From: Lysobacterales bacterium
Lineage (GTDB): Bacteria > Pseudomonadota > Gammaproteobacteria > Xanthomonadales > SZUA-38
Reading direction: 5' to 3'
Length of the DNA: 60,389 bases
NCBI GenBank assembly: GCA_028285525.1
Contig: JANQOZ010000059.1
Span: 1 to 60,389, forward strand
The notes beneath the pieces were generated by a model. It was not told the origin of the DNA and searched no databases. It saw only the letters and a program-made list of their open reading frames with translations. This document shows positions 17,796-27,055 of this stretch, one piece after another (position 1 is the first letter of the stretch; each line of letters starts with the position of its first letter). A program made the position numbers and the translations under genes.

Positions 17796-18896
17796 ATGCG
17801 CATCGCCGACAGATACCTGCTGAGGACGGTTGGCTTAACCTGGCTCGGCGTCCTAGCTGTGCTGCTTTGCGTCACCGTCGGGCTGGCTGTCGGCGACACG
17901 CTGGCCGACGTGGCGATGGGGCGGGTGCCGTCGAACCTGCTCATGACGCAGCTCATGCTGAAGAGCCTGGAGGGGCTGACGGTCCTGCTGCCGCTGTCGC
18001 TGTTTCTCGGCATCATCCTGGGGTTTGGCCGACTGTATCGTGACCAGGAACTCACGGTGCTGGCGGCGTGCGGCATGGGCCAGCGGAGCCTTTTCCGGCC
18101 GCTGGCCTGGCTGCTGGTCCCGATGCTGGTGATGATCACGATCCTGTCTCTCTGGATTGCCCCCTGGGCCCTGCGTACGTCAAAAACGCTGATCGCTAGA
18201 GCCGCGAGCGACATGTCGGTGGCAGGGCTGCAGGCCGGCCGATTCCACGAGTTTGCCAGCGGCGGCAGCGTCGTCTACGTCGGCTCCCTCGAACCCGATG
18301 GATCATTTCGCAACGCGTTCATTCATATCGAGCGCAACGGGCGAAAAGACATCGTCACCGCCGACAGCGGTTATCAGTATCAGGATGCCAGCGGCGCCCG
18401 GTATCTCGCACTCAAAGACGGCGAGCGCAGCGAGGGCACACCGGGCGGCGGCGATTATCGCTGGATGAAGTTTGTTCGCAACGACCTGCGGCTGCCCGAC
18501 CCCGGGGAAGATCAGGTGATCACCAAGTTTGGCGCGCTGCCCCTCGCGGAGGTGCTGGCTGGACAAACCCCCTACCATCACGCTGAGTTTCACTGGCGCA
18601 TCGCACCGGTCTTCGCCATGGTGGTGCTGACATTGCTGGCGGTGCCGCTGTCGCGTACCAACCCCCGGCGCGGATACTTCGGCAACATGGTCCTCGCCAT
18701 CATGATCTACGTCACCTACGCCAATCTGCTGGCGATCGGCACCTCCTGGCTGGAGGATGACCCGAGCTGGCGGTCGGCAGGGCTGTGGTGGATTCATCTC
18801 GGCGGCGTCGCGCTCGCCCTGTGGCTGCTGCGAAATCGCCACCAGCGCCGCAGGGCTTCGACGCCGCCGCCAGCGCTGGGTGCGGCCGCCTCATGA
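17796..18896 (+). CDS. lptF: LPS export ABC transporter permease LptF
   Basis: One of the two YjgP/YjgQ permeases that, with LptB2, extract LPS from the inner membrane and pass it to LptC/LptA. The 366-aa protein has helices near the N-terminus (MRIADRYLLRTVG start, typical of LptF), a periplasmic beta-jellyroll domain in the middle, and C-terminal helices after FHWRIAPVFAMVVLTLLAVPLS. TTG 17778 is upstream in frame, but its Shine-Dalgarno spacing is poor, so ATG 17796 is preferred. It overlaps lptG by four bases. lptD in the same window is the outer membrane end of the pathway. Confidence 0.93.
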   Translation: MRIADRYLLRTVGLTWLGVLAVLLCVTVGLAVGDTLADVAMGRVPSNLLMTQLMLKSLEGLTVLLPLSLFLGIILGFGRLYRDQELTVLAACGMGQRSLFRPLAWLLVPMLVMITILSLWIAPWALRTSKTLIARAASDMSVAGLQAGRFHEFASGGSVVYVGSLEPDGSFRNAFIHIERNGRKDIVTADSGYQYQDASGARYLALKDGERSEGTPGGGDYRWMKFVRNDLRLPDPGEDQVITKFGALPLAEVLAGQTPYHHAEFHWRIAPVFAMVVLTLLAVPLSRTNPRRGYFGNMVLAIMIYVTYANLLAIGTSWLEDDPSWRSAGLWWIHLGGVALALWLLRNRHQRRRASTPPPALGAAAS

Positions 18897-19981
18897 TCGG
18901 CGCGATCGCGGATCGACACATCGGCCGCACCGCAATCGCCGGCATGGGCCTGGCCCTGGCGGTGCTGGTCTCGCTCGACGCGGTCTTTACGCTGATCGCT
19001 GAGCTCGGCGATGTCGGCCGCGGTACGTATACCGCCGGCAATGCGGTCCAGTTCACGCTGCTGGTGATCCCTCAACATGCCGCCAACCTCTTCCCGACGG
19101 CTGCGGTGGTGGGTGCGCTGCTCGGCGTCGGCGGAATGGCGGCCAGCGGCGAGATCGTCGCTTACCGGACCGTGGGCCTGTCGCGGCTGCGGATTGCGCT
19201 GGCGGTCGTGCTGGCCGCGGCCGTTCTGATGCTGCCGATGCTGCTGGTGTCCGAAGTGGTCGGGCCAGCGGGGGATCGGCTGGCCAAGGCGATGCGTCTC
19301 AGGGCCACAACCGAAGGCGTGGCGCTCTCCAGCGATGCCGGGCTCTGGGTGAGGGACGGTAACCGGGTGATTCATGCGCGCCGGCCGCTGGTGGCCAACG
19401 CCGATCCAACCGAACCGGTGGTGCTGGCGGACATCGACGCATTTGAATTCGAGGAGGGGCGGTTGAGGCAGGCGACGTCCGCCAGCAGCGCTCGCTTCGT
19501 GGACGGCAGCTGGACGCTGGCGGAGCTGCGTCGCAGCCGGCTGGCCGACGGGCGCGTCAGCACCGAACAGCCCGCTGAGGAGACCTGGGAGTCGCTGATC
19601 AGCCCGAATCAGATCCGCGCGGCAATCACCCGGCCCAAAGACCTGCCGATCCACGAGCTGCGTCCTTACGTGAGCTATCTGGAGCAGAACGCCCTCAACG
19701 CCAGGCCCTACCAGGCCGCGCTCTGGGCGCGGCTCGCCTATCCGCTGTCGACGCTGGTTATCGTGTTCGCGGCGACGCCGTTTCTGTTCTCGGGTGTGCG
19801 CGCGGGGACGCTCGGCGGGCGGCTGTTTGTCGGCATGCTCCTCGGGATCGGCTTCTATTTATTGAATCGATGGTCGGGAAGTCTGGCCCAGGTTTACGAC
19901 ATTTCTCCGGTGCTGGCGGCGCTGCTGCCCAGCGGCTTGTTCACCCTCGTGACGGTCTGGGCGTTGCGCCGGGGCAATTGA
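18893..19981 (+). CDS. lptG: LPS export ABC transporter permease LptG
   Basis: The second permease of the LptB2FG extractor, 362 aa. The N-terminal signature is IGRTAIAGMGLALAVLVSLDAVFTLIAEL, seen here as RHIGRTAIAG and the following helix; FPTAAVVGALLGVGGMAASGEIVAYRTVG matches the coupling-helix region. A periplasmic domain and three C-terminal helices follow (TLVIVFAATPFLFSGVR). ATG 18893 overlaps the lptF stop (ATGA). It ends eight bp before the convergent RDD gene, with no intrinsic terminator visible. Confidence 0.93.
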   Translation: MIGAIADRHIGRTAIAGMGLALAVLVSLDAVFTLIAELGDVGRGTYTAGNAVQFTLLVIPQHAANLFPTAAVVGALLGVGGMAASGEIVAYRTVGLSRLRIALAVVLAAAVLMLPMLLVSEVVGPAGDRLAKAMRLRATTEGVALSSDAGLWVRDGNRVIHARRPLVANADPTEPVVLADIDAFEFEEGRLRQATSASSARFVDGSWTLAELRRSRLADGRVSTEQPAEETWESLISPNQIRAAITRPKDLPIHELRPYVSYLEQNALNARPYQAALWARLAYPLSTLVIVFAATPFLFSGVRAGTLGGRLFVGMLLGIGFYLLNRWSGSLAQVYDISPVLAALLPSGLFTLVTVWALRRGN

Positions 19982-19989
19982 CTTGCGCG

Positions 19990-20490
19990 CTAGCCCTTGG
20001 GGCGGGGCGTCTTGCGGATGATGACCTTGACCGCACGGGTCGAGCTCGCAATGTCGTGCCAGGTGCCTTTCCCGCCGAGCTGCCAGAACAGGCCCAGACC
20101 CGCGACGCCCCAGGACAGCAGCGCCATCCAGAAACGTATCTGACACTGGACCATGGTTGGCAGCGCGCCGTCGTGCCGGCGGATCTGCATCCGCCAGGGG
20201 CGCATACCCAGGGTGTGGCCTCCTCGCCACCAGCTAAAGCAGAAGTATGCATTGATCAGCGCGAGCAGATAGAGCTGAAACGCCAGTGATCCGGCGGTCA
20301 CGGCGTCGCCGCTGCTGAGCATCGCCCAGGGGGCTGTCGCAACAAACAGCAGGCCGATAATCGCGAGCAGGTCATAGAGATTCGCGAGCAGGAGATGCCA
20401 CCACGGTGCGTACTCGGGCACCAGCCCCGCATCCTCGGCGGTGCTGTTCTCCGGGCCGGGAACGGTTCCGGTCTGCGCTTTAGCGTTCAT
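19990..20490 (-). CDS. RDD family inner membrane protein
   Basis: A 166-aa protein with three or four hydrophobic helices. The RDD family pattern is seen as NLYDLLAIIGLLF near the first helix, GGHTLGMRPWRMQIRRHDG in the centre, and TWHDIASSTRAVKV at the end. The family is widespread, sometimes acting in ion transport or as membrane anchors, and its substrate is unknown. It is a single gene convergent with lptG, with a free upstream region on its right. Confidence 0.85.
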   Translation of the reverse strand: MNAKAQTGTVPGPENSTAEDAGLVPEYAPWWHLLLANLYDLLAIIGLLFVATAPWAMLSSGDAVTAGSLAFQLYLLALINAYFCFSWWRGGHTLGMRPWRMQIRRHDGALPTMVQCQIRFWMALLSWGVAGLGLFWQLGGKGTWHDIASSTRAVKVIIRKTPRPKG

Positions 20491-20939
20491 GCCGCAAGCT
20501 TACTGCAGCGCGCCGTGAAGAGACTGTTTTGGGCGCGTTTTGGGAGGGTATCGACGGCGGGTCTGCCGTTTGCCTGGCGGCTGACCCCCTGCATGTCTTC
20601 TCAGGGCCAGGAGTCGCCGCCGGGGCCGCAGAGGTGGCGGCGAGGCTTGTCAGCCGTGGGTAAAGGCTGCTAACTTTCCGGGCTTGGGCCCTACGAAAAT
20701 GCCGGTACAAGGCGTTGTAGGAGTAGGTCTCCGGCCGGCCTGGCATGGGCACGCGGCGGGACGACCTTACCGCCCGGGGGGCACAACCCGGCTTCGTTTG
20801 CTTTTACACAGACAGGCGCTAAGCTGTTCGCCCTCTAACGACTGGGACAACCGGCGTTCTTGTGCCACGAATTTCTCCCGAGGGGTTCGAAAGACACCGG
20901 TTGCGACTTTTTAAGCCGACTAAGTTGGGACAAAACAAT
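20491..20939. other. 449-bp spacer between RDD gene and TonB cluster
   Basis: I see no convincing gene, tRNA or intrinsic terminator here. Short frames on both strands have shadow-like Arg/Pro-rich composition. The right end holds a weak promoter candidate, TTGCTT (20798-20803), a 16-bp spacer and TAAGCT (20820-20825), which would give the TonB cluster a leader of about 110 bases. The leader includes GTG 20862, which is in frame with the DUF3450 gene but would remove its signal peptide from the N-terminus. Confidence 0.4.
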
Positions 20940-21713
20940 ATGCCAATCCGACCATTTCGCGCTGTGGACTGGGCCGCCGTGGCGCTCATCGTGAGCTTAA
21001 CCACCGGCAGCAGCCTGGCTGACGTGCTGGACTCATCGGTGCAAACCGAGCAGCAAACCAATCAGGAAACCCGCCAATCGCAGGATCGAATCAACAATCT
21101 CGCTTCGGAAACCGAAGATCTCATCGCTGAGTATCGGCGGGTCCTGCGGGAAACTGAATCGCTCCGCGTCTACAACGACCAGCTGCAGCGGGTCGTGAAC
21201 AACCAGATGAGCGAAATCGATGCGGTCAATCGGCAGCTTGAGCAGCTTGAGAGCACCAACCGGGGTGTTGTCCCGCTGCTGATCGAAATGATCGATACGC
21301 TGGAGCAGATCGTCGAGGCTGACGTGCCGTTCCAGCTAGAGCAGCGTCGGAACATCGTCCTGGACCTTCAGGACACCATCTATCGCGCGGACGTCACGAC
21401 GTCCGAAAAATATCGACGCGTGATGGACGCCTACCAGCGCGAGATCGATCTCGGCCGAAATGTTTTCTCCTACCAGGGTAAGCTTCCGGAAACCGATCGG
21501 ACCGTGAATTTCCTGGTGGTCGGCCGCACGCTGCTGATCTATCAGTCGCTAGACGGTGAACAGGTGGGCTGGTGGAATCCCAACAGCCGCAACTGGGAGG
21601 AGCTCGACGGTAGCTACGTCACCCCGATCAATAACGCGGTGCGCATGGCCAACAACCAGGAGGCCTTCAACCTGGTCAAGCTGCCGGTTCCGGCCGCTGG
21701 GGGTGCAAAGTGA
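20940..21713 (+). CDS. DUF3450 periplasmic protein of TonB energizer cluster
   Basis: A 257-aa protein with a signal peptide (cleavage near SLA-D), a long coiled coil rich in Gln/Glu (QTEQQTNQETRQSQDRINNL and following), and a globular C-terminal part containing VNFLVVGRTLLIYQSLDGEQVGWWNP. DUF3450 genes typically precede TtpC-type ExbB genes, as here. ATG 20940 gives the signal peptide; GTG 20862 is a less likely start. It overlaps the next gene (TGATG at 21711-21715). The role is presumably periplasmic and tied to the ExbB-like partner. Confidence 0.88.
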   Translation: MPIRPFRAVDWAAVALIVSLTTGSSLADVLDSSVQTEQQTNQETRQSQDRINNLASETEDLIAEYRRVLRETESLRVYNDQLQRVVNNQMSEIDAVNRQLEQLESTNRGVVPLLIEMIDTLEQIVEADVPFQLEQRRNIVLDLQDTIYRADVTTSEKYRRVMDAYQREIDLGRNVFSYQGKLPETDRTVNFLVVGRTLLIYQSLDGEQVGWWNPNSRNWEELDGSYVTPINNAVRMANNQEAFNLVKLPVPAAGGAK

Positions 21714-23131
21714 TGATCCGCAACATGTCTCGACGACTCAACGCGCTGCTGATAGCCGGCGCTACCACGCTGCTGCTGGCCGCACCGGCCGGCGCTCAGA
21801 CGCTGGACCAGCTGCTGGAAGAAACCAAGGCGGCGGCGACTCGCCAGACCGCGGAGAACAAGCAGCGTGAAACCACGTTTCTTGCCAACCGCAATCAGCA
21901 GCGTCAGCTGCTATCGCAGGCCCGCGCGGCGCTGCAGGCTGAGGAAGCCAAGTCCGATCGGCTGAAAAACGCGTTTGACGAGAACGAACAAACGCTGGCT
22001 GAGCTCGAGACCGTCCTCAACGAGCGGATGGGTAACCTCGGCGAGATGTTTGGCGTGGTTCGACAGGTGTCGAACGACTTCAAGGGCAAGGTCGAAGGTT
22101 CGATCGTCAGTGCTCAGCTCCCGGGTCGCGAAGAATTCCTGGGCACGCTTGCCCAGCGTAAAGAGCTGCCGAACATTCCAGAGCTCCAGCAGCTTTGGTA
22201 TGAAGTGCAGCGTGAGCTGACCGAGCAGGGCAAGGTGACCAAGTTCACGGCCGACATCCTGCGGCCGAACGGCGAGGTCGATCGCGCCCAGGAAGTCACG
22301 CGAATCGGCGTTTTCAACGCTATCTCCGGCGGCAAGTTCCTGCAGTGGCAGGAGCCGTCCACGGACCACAAGCAGGGCATCCTGGCCGAGCTGGAACGCC
22401 AGCCGCCGGGCCGCTTCCTGGGTCTGGTCGGCGGCTTTGAAAACGCCGCTGCCGGCACGGCGGAGCCGATGGCCGTCGACTTCACGCGCGGCGTGATCCT
22501 GTCGCTGGTGGTTCAAACCAAAACCTGGGCCGAGCGTCTGGGTATCGGCGACGGCGTGCTCTCCGAGATGGGTGACGCCGGCCTGATCGGCTACGTGATT
22601 ATGGCGATCGGTCTACTTGGCCTCGCGGTGGCGGCCTTCCGCGGCATCCTGCTGTTCACCAAAGGTATGGCGATCAACAGCCAGCTGAAGAAGTCTGCGC
22701 CCGACAGCGGTAACGCGCTGGGCCGCGTCCTGGCCGTCTACGCGGAAAACCCCGATGCTGACGTTGAAACGTTAGAGCTGAAACTGGACGAGGCAATTCT
22801 GCGGGAGACCGGACCTTTGGAGTCGGGCTTGAGCTTCATCAAAATGCTGTACGTGATCGCACCGCTGCTGGGTCTGCTCGGTACGGTGGTCGGTATGATC
22901 GGCACCTTCCAGGCGATCACCCTGTTCGGTACCGGCGATCCGAAGATGATGGCGGGAGGCATCTCTCAGGCCCTGATCACCACCGTGCTGGGTCTCTGCG
23001 TCGCCATTCCGCTGACGTTCCTGCACAGCCTGCTGCAGAGCCGCTCGCGTGCTCTGATTCAGATTCTCGAAGAGCAGAGCGCCGGTATCGTCGCTCGCAT
23101 TGCGGAGAAGCAGGATGGCGTGGCTGTCTGA
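21713..23131 (+). CDS. ttpC: Large MotA/TolQ/ExbB-type protein with periplasmic coiled coil (TtpC-like)
   Basis: A 472-aa protein with a signal peptide (ends AGA-Q), a periplasmic coiled-coil domain of about 250 residues, and a C-terminal MotA_ExbB channel domain (FIKMLYVIAPLLGLLGTVVGMIGTF, then GGISQALITTVLGLCVAIPL). Large ExbB-like proteins of this architecture, such as TtpC of Vibrio TonB2 systems, are required for TonB2 function. GTG 21710 immediately precedes ATG 21713. The DUF3450 partner upstream may contact its periplasmic coil (inference). Confidence 0.88.
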   Translation: MIRNMSRRLNALLIAGATTLLLAAPAGAQTLDQLLEETKAAATRQTAENKQRETTFLANRNQQRQLLSQARAALQAEEAKSDRLKNAFDENEQTLAELETVLNERMGNLGEMFGVVRQVSNDFKGKVEGSIVSAQLPGREEFLGTLAQRKELPNIPELQQLWYEVQRELTEQGKVTKFTADILRPNGEVDRAQEVTRIGVFNAISGGKFLQWQEPSTDHKQGILAELERQPPGRFLGLVGGFENAAAGTAEPMAVDFTRGVILSLVVQTKTWAERLGIGDGVLSEMGDAGLIGYVIMAIGLLGLAVAAFRGILLFTKGMAINSQLKKSAPDSGNALGRVLAVYAENPDADVETLELKLDEAILRETGPLESGLSFIKMLYVIAPLLGLLGTVVGMIGTFQAITLFGTGDPKMMAGGISQALITTVLGLCVAIPLTFLHSLLQSRSRALIQILEEQSAGIVARIAEKQDGVAV

Positions 23132-23639
23132 ACTATCGACCAGCCTGGCCGAGTTCATTGAGCTCGGCGGCGGGGTTTTGTGGGCCATCATGGCGGTGCT
23201 GCTGCTGATGTGGACTTTTATTTTGGAGCGCATGTGGTACTTCAAAATGGTGCATCCCCGCCGGATGCGGCAGGTCATCAGCGCATGGGATGCCCGGGTT
23301 GACACCAACTCGTGGCATGCCCGGCAGATTCGCCAGGCGATGATTTCGGAAGTGAGCAACGACATGGGTCGCAACATTCTGCTGGTGAAAACGTTGATTG
23401 CGCTGTGTCCGCTGCTCGGGCTGCTCGGCACGGTGACCGGCATGCTGAACGTTTTCGACATCATGGCCATCACCGGCACCGGCAACGCCCGCGCGATGGC
23501 GTCCGGCGTGTCGAAGGCCACGGTGCCGACCATGGCTGGCATGGTTGCCGCCCTGTCCGGGGTCTACTTTGGTACCCGCTTCGAGTACTGGCACAAAACC
23601 GAAACCCATAAATTAGGGGACCTGATGCAGCGCCACTAA
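23115..23639 (+). CDS. exbB: ExbB-type proton channel protein
   Basis: A 174-aa short ExbB/TolQ-family protein with three membrane helices. Channel motifs are LLVKTLIALCPLLGLLGTVTGMLNVFD and SKATVPTMAGMVAALSGVYF. ATG 23115 overlaps the end of the ttpC-like gene; TTG 23100 is a weaker choice. Its family uses the proton motive force with ExbD to energise TonB. Two ExbB-type proteins in a row are usual for TonB2-like clusters. Confidence 0.92.
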   Translation: MAWLSELSTSLAEFIELGGGVLWAIMAVLLLMWTFILERMWYFKMVHPRRMRQVISAWDARVDTNSWHARQIRQAMISEVSNDMGRNILLVKTLIALCPLLGLLGTVTGMLNVFDIMAITGTGNARAMASGVSKATVPTMAGMVAALSGVYFGTRFEYWHKTETHKLGDLMQRH

Positions 23640-23674
23640 GCGCTGCCGGGCCCAAACCGAACGAGGATGACCTG

Positions 23675-24079
23675 ATGCGACGTCGACACGGCCAGGAAGA
23701 CGATACCGAAATCAACATCACCCCCATGCTGGACATCGTGTTCATCATGCTGATCTTTTTCATCGTGACCACCTCCTTCGTCAAGGAGTCGGGGATCGAC
23801 GTGAGCCGCCCGACCGCCAATACCGCGGAAAAGAAGACGAAGGGCAGCATCATGATCGCGATCAGCGAAAATGGTGAAGTCTGGATGAACAAACGGCGGG
23901 TTGAGGTGCGGGCCGTCCGCGCCAACGTGGAGAAAGCCCACGCCGAAAACCCCGAGGGCAGCGTGGTGATCATCGCTGACGACAAGTCCGCTACCGGTAT
24001 CCTGGTATCGGTGATGGATCAGGTGAAGCTGGCTGGGGTGAACGCCATTTCGGTAGCGGCAGAAAAACCCGGGAGGTAA
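23675..24079 (+). CDS. exbD: ExbD/TolR-family biopolymer transport protein
   Basis: A 134-aa protein with one N-terminal membrane helix. The key stretch is TEINITPMLDIVFIMLIFFIVTTSF, seen as NITPMLDIVFIMLIFF, in which the Asp of MLD is the conserved proton-carrying residue. The periplasmic domain contains SVVIIADDKSATGILVSVMDQ. It is preceded by GAGG at a suitable distance and lies two bases before tonB. Confidence 0.92.
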   Translation: MRRRHGQEDDTEINITPMLDIVFIMLIFFIVTTSFVKESGIDVSRPTANTAEKKTKGSIMIAISENGEVWMNKRRVEVRAVRANVEKAHAENPEGSVVIIADDKSATGILVSVMDQVKLAGVNAISVAAEKPGR

Positions 24080-24081
24080 TC

Positions 24082-24726
24082 ATGGTAGCGATGCAGGACA
24101 ACGTGCGGACCGGAATCTGTATGCTGCTGGCGGTAGCGGTTACGGTCTCCCTGTTTCTCTTCATGCAGTACCTGATCTCGGGCGGTCCGGGGCTGGGTGA
24201 CAAGGGGGAATCACCACCGGGCATCCGTTTCGGGCCGATCGATCTCGATGAGGATCTGAACGTCAAGAACCGGGAAGTGCCCAAGAAGCCGCCGCCGCCC
24301 AAAGACCCGCCGCCGCCGCCGAAGATGAACGTGCAGAACATGGATCGGGTCGTCACGCCGATGCCCAACATGAACATGCCGAAGCTCGACGTGCCGGTCA
24401 GCGGCAGTGGCCCGTTTCTTGGCGCGTTCGGAGCCGGAGACGCCAACTCGGAGGGTGATATTATTCCCCTCGTGCGCATCCAGCCGCAGTACCCGCGGCG
24501 CGCCGCAATCGCCAAAATCGAAGGCTACGTCACCGTGGAATTCACGATCACTGAATCCGGCACGGTGACCGACCCGTCGGTGGTGGATTCCAAGCCGCCG
24601 CGCGTATTTGATCGCGAAGCGATCCGGGCGATTCTCAAATGGAAGTTCAAGCCGCGGGTGATCGATGGTCAGGCGGTTGCCAGGCGCGCAACCCAGACGC
24701 TCGAATTCAAGCTCGCAGACACCTGA
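24082..24726 (+). CDS. tonB: Energy transducer TonB (TonB2 type)
   Basis: A 214-aa TonB with an N-terminal membrane helix (about residues 11-31), a proline/lysine segment (KKPPPPKDPPPPPK), and a C-terminal TonB domain (PLVRIQPQYPRRAAIAKIEGYV... and AILKWKFKPRVIDGQAV). It passes energy from the ExbB/ExbD complex to outer membrane TonB-dependent receptors. The proline region is short, as in TonB2 proteins, which are often helped by a TtpC and a TPR protein, both encoded alongside. Confidence 0.92.
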   Translation: MVAMQDNVRTGICMLLAVAVTVSLFLFMQYLISGGPGLGDKGESPPGIRFGPIDLDEDLNVKNREVPKKPPPPKDPPPPPKMNVQNMDRVVTPMPNMNMPKLDVPVSGSGPFLGAFGAGDANSEGDIIPLVRIQPQYPRRAAIAKIEGYVTVEFTITESGTVTDPSVVDSKPPRVFDREAIRAILKWKFKPRVIDGQAVARRATQTLEFKLADT

Positions 24727-24783
24727 TAACCCGCCGGCTGGTGTGACCTCACGCCGCCGGTGCAGTCTCAAGTGGAGATCAGA

Positions 24784-26037
24784 ATGACCAGAAACACACG
24801 CATTTTCACCGCCGCCCTGATCCTGGGCCTGGCGCTACCTCTCTCTCCGGCCTTTGCACAGGAAGAGACGTCCACCCGTGAGCCGCCAGCCGCTGTGTGG
24901 AAAAACGAGCGTAACTTCAATGCGGTGCAGAAAGCCTGGGAGATGGTCGCTAATGAAGAGTACGCTGAAGCGAAGCTCGAGTTCGCGGAGCTGGTCGAGA
25001 AGATCAAGGATCCTTACGAGCGATCGCAAGCGATGTTCGGACTCGCACAGGCGCAGATGGCGACCGACGACTTCGACAGCGCCCTGTCGCTGTATGAGCA
25101 GATCGTTGAGATGGACGTGCTGCCAAACCAGCCGCACTTCGACGCCATGTTCCAGATCGCGCAGCTCTACTACATGCGCGAGCGCTATGATGACGCACTC
25201 CGCTGGATCGACAAATGGCAGGAAGAGTCCGGTCAGGTCAAGGTGGAGGCGTACGAGCTGCGGGCTTCGGTCTATGCGCAGCGTGACGATTTCGCCAATT
25301 CGCTGAAGAACATCGACATCGCGATCGGAATGTCGGACAACCCGAAGGAAACGTGGTATCAGCTCAAGCTGGCGATGCACTATGAGCTGAAGCAGTTTCC
25401 CGAATCTCGAGAGACGCTGGAGATCCTGGTGCGCGGCTGGCCTGATAAGAAACAATACTGGACTCAGCTTTCCTCGATCAACGTAACGCTCAAGAACGAC
25501 AAAGAGGCGCTGGCCATCCTGGCGCTCGCCCATCGACGCGGCATGTTAGAGACGGAACAGGACCTGATTCAGCTCTTCAGCCTCTACGGCTATCTGGAGC
25601 TGCCGGTGAAAGCCGCTGAGACGCTGTCCGAGGGCATCGAAGCCGGCATCATCGAGCCGACTCAGAAGTACTGGGAGCAGCTGGGCAACGCCTGGTATGC
25701 CTCCCAGGAGCTCGATAAGGCGGTGGAGGCGCTGGCGAATGCCGCGGAGCTCTCGCTCGACGGCAAGCTCGACATGCAGGTGGCCCATATCCTCGTCGAT
25801 AAGGAAGACTGGGGTGAGGCCAAAAAGTCGCTCACCGCGGCCATCGACAAAGGCGGGCTTACCGAAACGCAGATGGGCAATATGTATGTACTCCTGGGGA
25901 TGGCGGAGCTGAATACCGAAAACACTGGTGCCGCCCGAACCGCCTTCCAGACCGCCCGCAAGTATGAAAAGACGCGGCAGAGCGCGCAGCAGTGGTTGAA
26001 TCATCTGGACGAGCTTTCGAAGCGCTCGGGCCCCTGA
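24784..26037 (+). CDS. Exported TPR protein of TonB cluster
   Basis: A 417-aa protein with a signal peptide (ends FAQ-E) followed by helical repeats of tetratricopeptide type over nearly its full length (for example EYAEAKLEFAELVEKI, QAQMATDDFDSALSLYEQIV, LGMAELNTENTGAARTAFQTA). It is the last gene of the TonB cluster and is followed by a strong terminator. Such periplasmic TPR proteins are regularly found after tonB2 genes; a scaffolding role is likely but unproven. GTGGAG lies five bases before ATG 24784. Confidence 0.88.
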   Translation: MTRNTRIFTAALILGLALPLSPAFAQEETSTREPPAAVWKNERNFNAVQKAWEMVANEEYAEAKLEFAELVEKIKDPYERSQAMFGLAQAQMATDDFDSALSLYEQIVEMDVLPNQPHFDAMFQIAQLYYMRERYDDALRWIDKWQEESGQVKVEAYELRASVYAQRDDFANSLKNIDIAIGMSDNPKETWYQLKLAMHYELKQFPESRETLEILVRGWPDKKQYWTQLSSINVTLKNDKEALAILALAHRRGMLETEQDLIQLFSLYGYLELPVKAAETLSEGIEAGIIEPTQKYWEQLGNAWYASQELDKAVEALANAAELSLDGKLDMQVAHILVDKEDWGEAKKSLTAAIDKGGLTETQMGNMYVLLGMAELNTENTGAARTAFQTARKYEKTRQSAQQWLNHLDELSKRSGP

Positions 26038-26089
26038 CCGATCTCGATCAGGGCCGCCGATCTCTGGCAGGCCTGGATCCTATCTTTCA

Positions 26090-26123
26090 GACAGCGATGA
26101 GCGATCATCGCTGTCTTTTTTTT
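26090..26123 (+). terminator. Intrinsic terminator of TonB cluster
   Basis: A perfect 11-bp stem GACAGCGATGA / TCATCGCTGTC (26090-26100 and 26105-26115) has a GCGA tetraloop and is followed by eight T residues (26116-26123). It ends the DUF3450-TPR transcription unit just before xerD. Confidence 0.93.
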
Positions 26124-26152
26124 ATGCGCTTCTCACCCGAAGGAGTCGGCAT

Positions 26153-27055
26153 TTGAGCACCGAGCCCGCGACCGATCCGCTGATCGAGCAATTTGTCGAC
26201 CAGCTGTGGGCGCGGGACGGAGCGGCGGAGAACACGCTCACCGCTTACCGCTTCGATCTGAGTGGCCTGGCGCTCTGGCTCGGCGCGCATGACCGGACCC
26301 TGCTGAGCGCGGAGCGAAGCGATCTGCTGGAGTATCTCGGCCGGCGTGCTCAGCTCGGCTTCAGCCTGGCCTCCAATGCCCGCCTGCTGTCGTGCCTGCG
26401 GGTGTTCTACCGCTTTCTGCTCGACAGCGGTCGGCGCAGCGATAATCCCAGCGAACGTATCGAGGCCCCGAAGCTCAGGCGTCCTCTGCCCGGCGCCATC
26501 TCCGAGGCGCAGGTGGAGCGCCTGCTGGCGGCCCCCGACGTCTCAACCCCGCTGGGTCTGCGCGATCGCGCGATGATCGAACTGCTTTATGCCACGGGAC
26601 TGCGCGTGTCCGAACTGGTCACGCTGAGAGCGTCGGAGGTCAGCACCCGGCAGGGCGCGGTGAGGGTGCTGGGCAAAGGCAGCAAGGAGCGCCTCGTGCC
26701 GATCGGCGAAGCGGCGCTCTATTGGCTGACCCGGTATCTCGAATCATCGCGGCCGGACCTGCTCGGCGACCGACACTGTGAGCACGTGTTTGTCACGCGC
26801 CGCGGCTCCGGCATGACCCGGCAGGCGTTCTGGCATCTGCTTCGCCGGCACGCTCAGCAGGCGGGCATCGAGGACCACCTCTCTCCGCACACGCTGCGGC
26901 ATTCCTTTGCTACTCACCTGCTCAACCACGGCGCTGACCTCCGGGTCATCCAGCTGCTGCTCGGTCACGGCGATCTGTCTACCACGCAGATCTACACCCA
27001 CGTGGCGACCGACCACCTGTCCGAACTGCATCAAAAGCACCACCCTCGAGGGTAG
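26153..27055 (+). CDS. xerD: Tyrosine recombinase XerD
   Basis: A 300-aa tyrosine recombinase that resolves chromosome dimers at dif with XerC. Catalytic residues are visible: R151 (ATGLRVSEL), K175, H246 and R249 (HTLRHSFATHLL), H272 (LLGHGDLSTT) and Y281 (QIYTHV). It is followed by dsbC, as in E. coli, which supports XerD over XerC. The TTG start at 26153 is backed by an AAGGAG seven bases upstream, a strong site that decides the start. Confidence 0.93.
   Translation: MSTEPATDPLIEQFVDQLWARDGAAENTLTAYRFDLSGLALWLGAHDRTLLSAERSDLLEYLGRRAQLGFSLASNARLLSCLRVFYRFLLDSGRRSDNPSERIEAPKLRRPLPGAISEAQVERLLAAPDVSTPLGLRDRAMIELLYATGLRVSELVTLRASEVSTRQGAVRVLGKGSKERLVPIGEAALYWLTRYLESSRPDLLGDRHCEHVFVTRRGSGMTRQAFWHLLRRHAQQAGIEDHLSPHTLRHSFATHLLNHGADLRVIQLLLGHGDLSTTQIYTHVATDHLSELHQKHHPRG

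Noticed and set aside
20491..20939. Small genes in the 449-bp spacer
   Set aside because: All frames there have Arg/Pro-rich shadow composition, no ribosome site and no recognisable domain.
26153..27055. Tyrosine recombinase as a sign of an integrative element
   Set aside because: Length, motifs and the following dsbC gene fit chromosomal XerD; no att repeats or cargo genes were seen.
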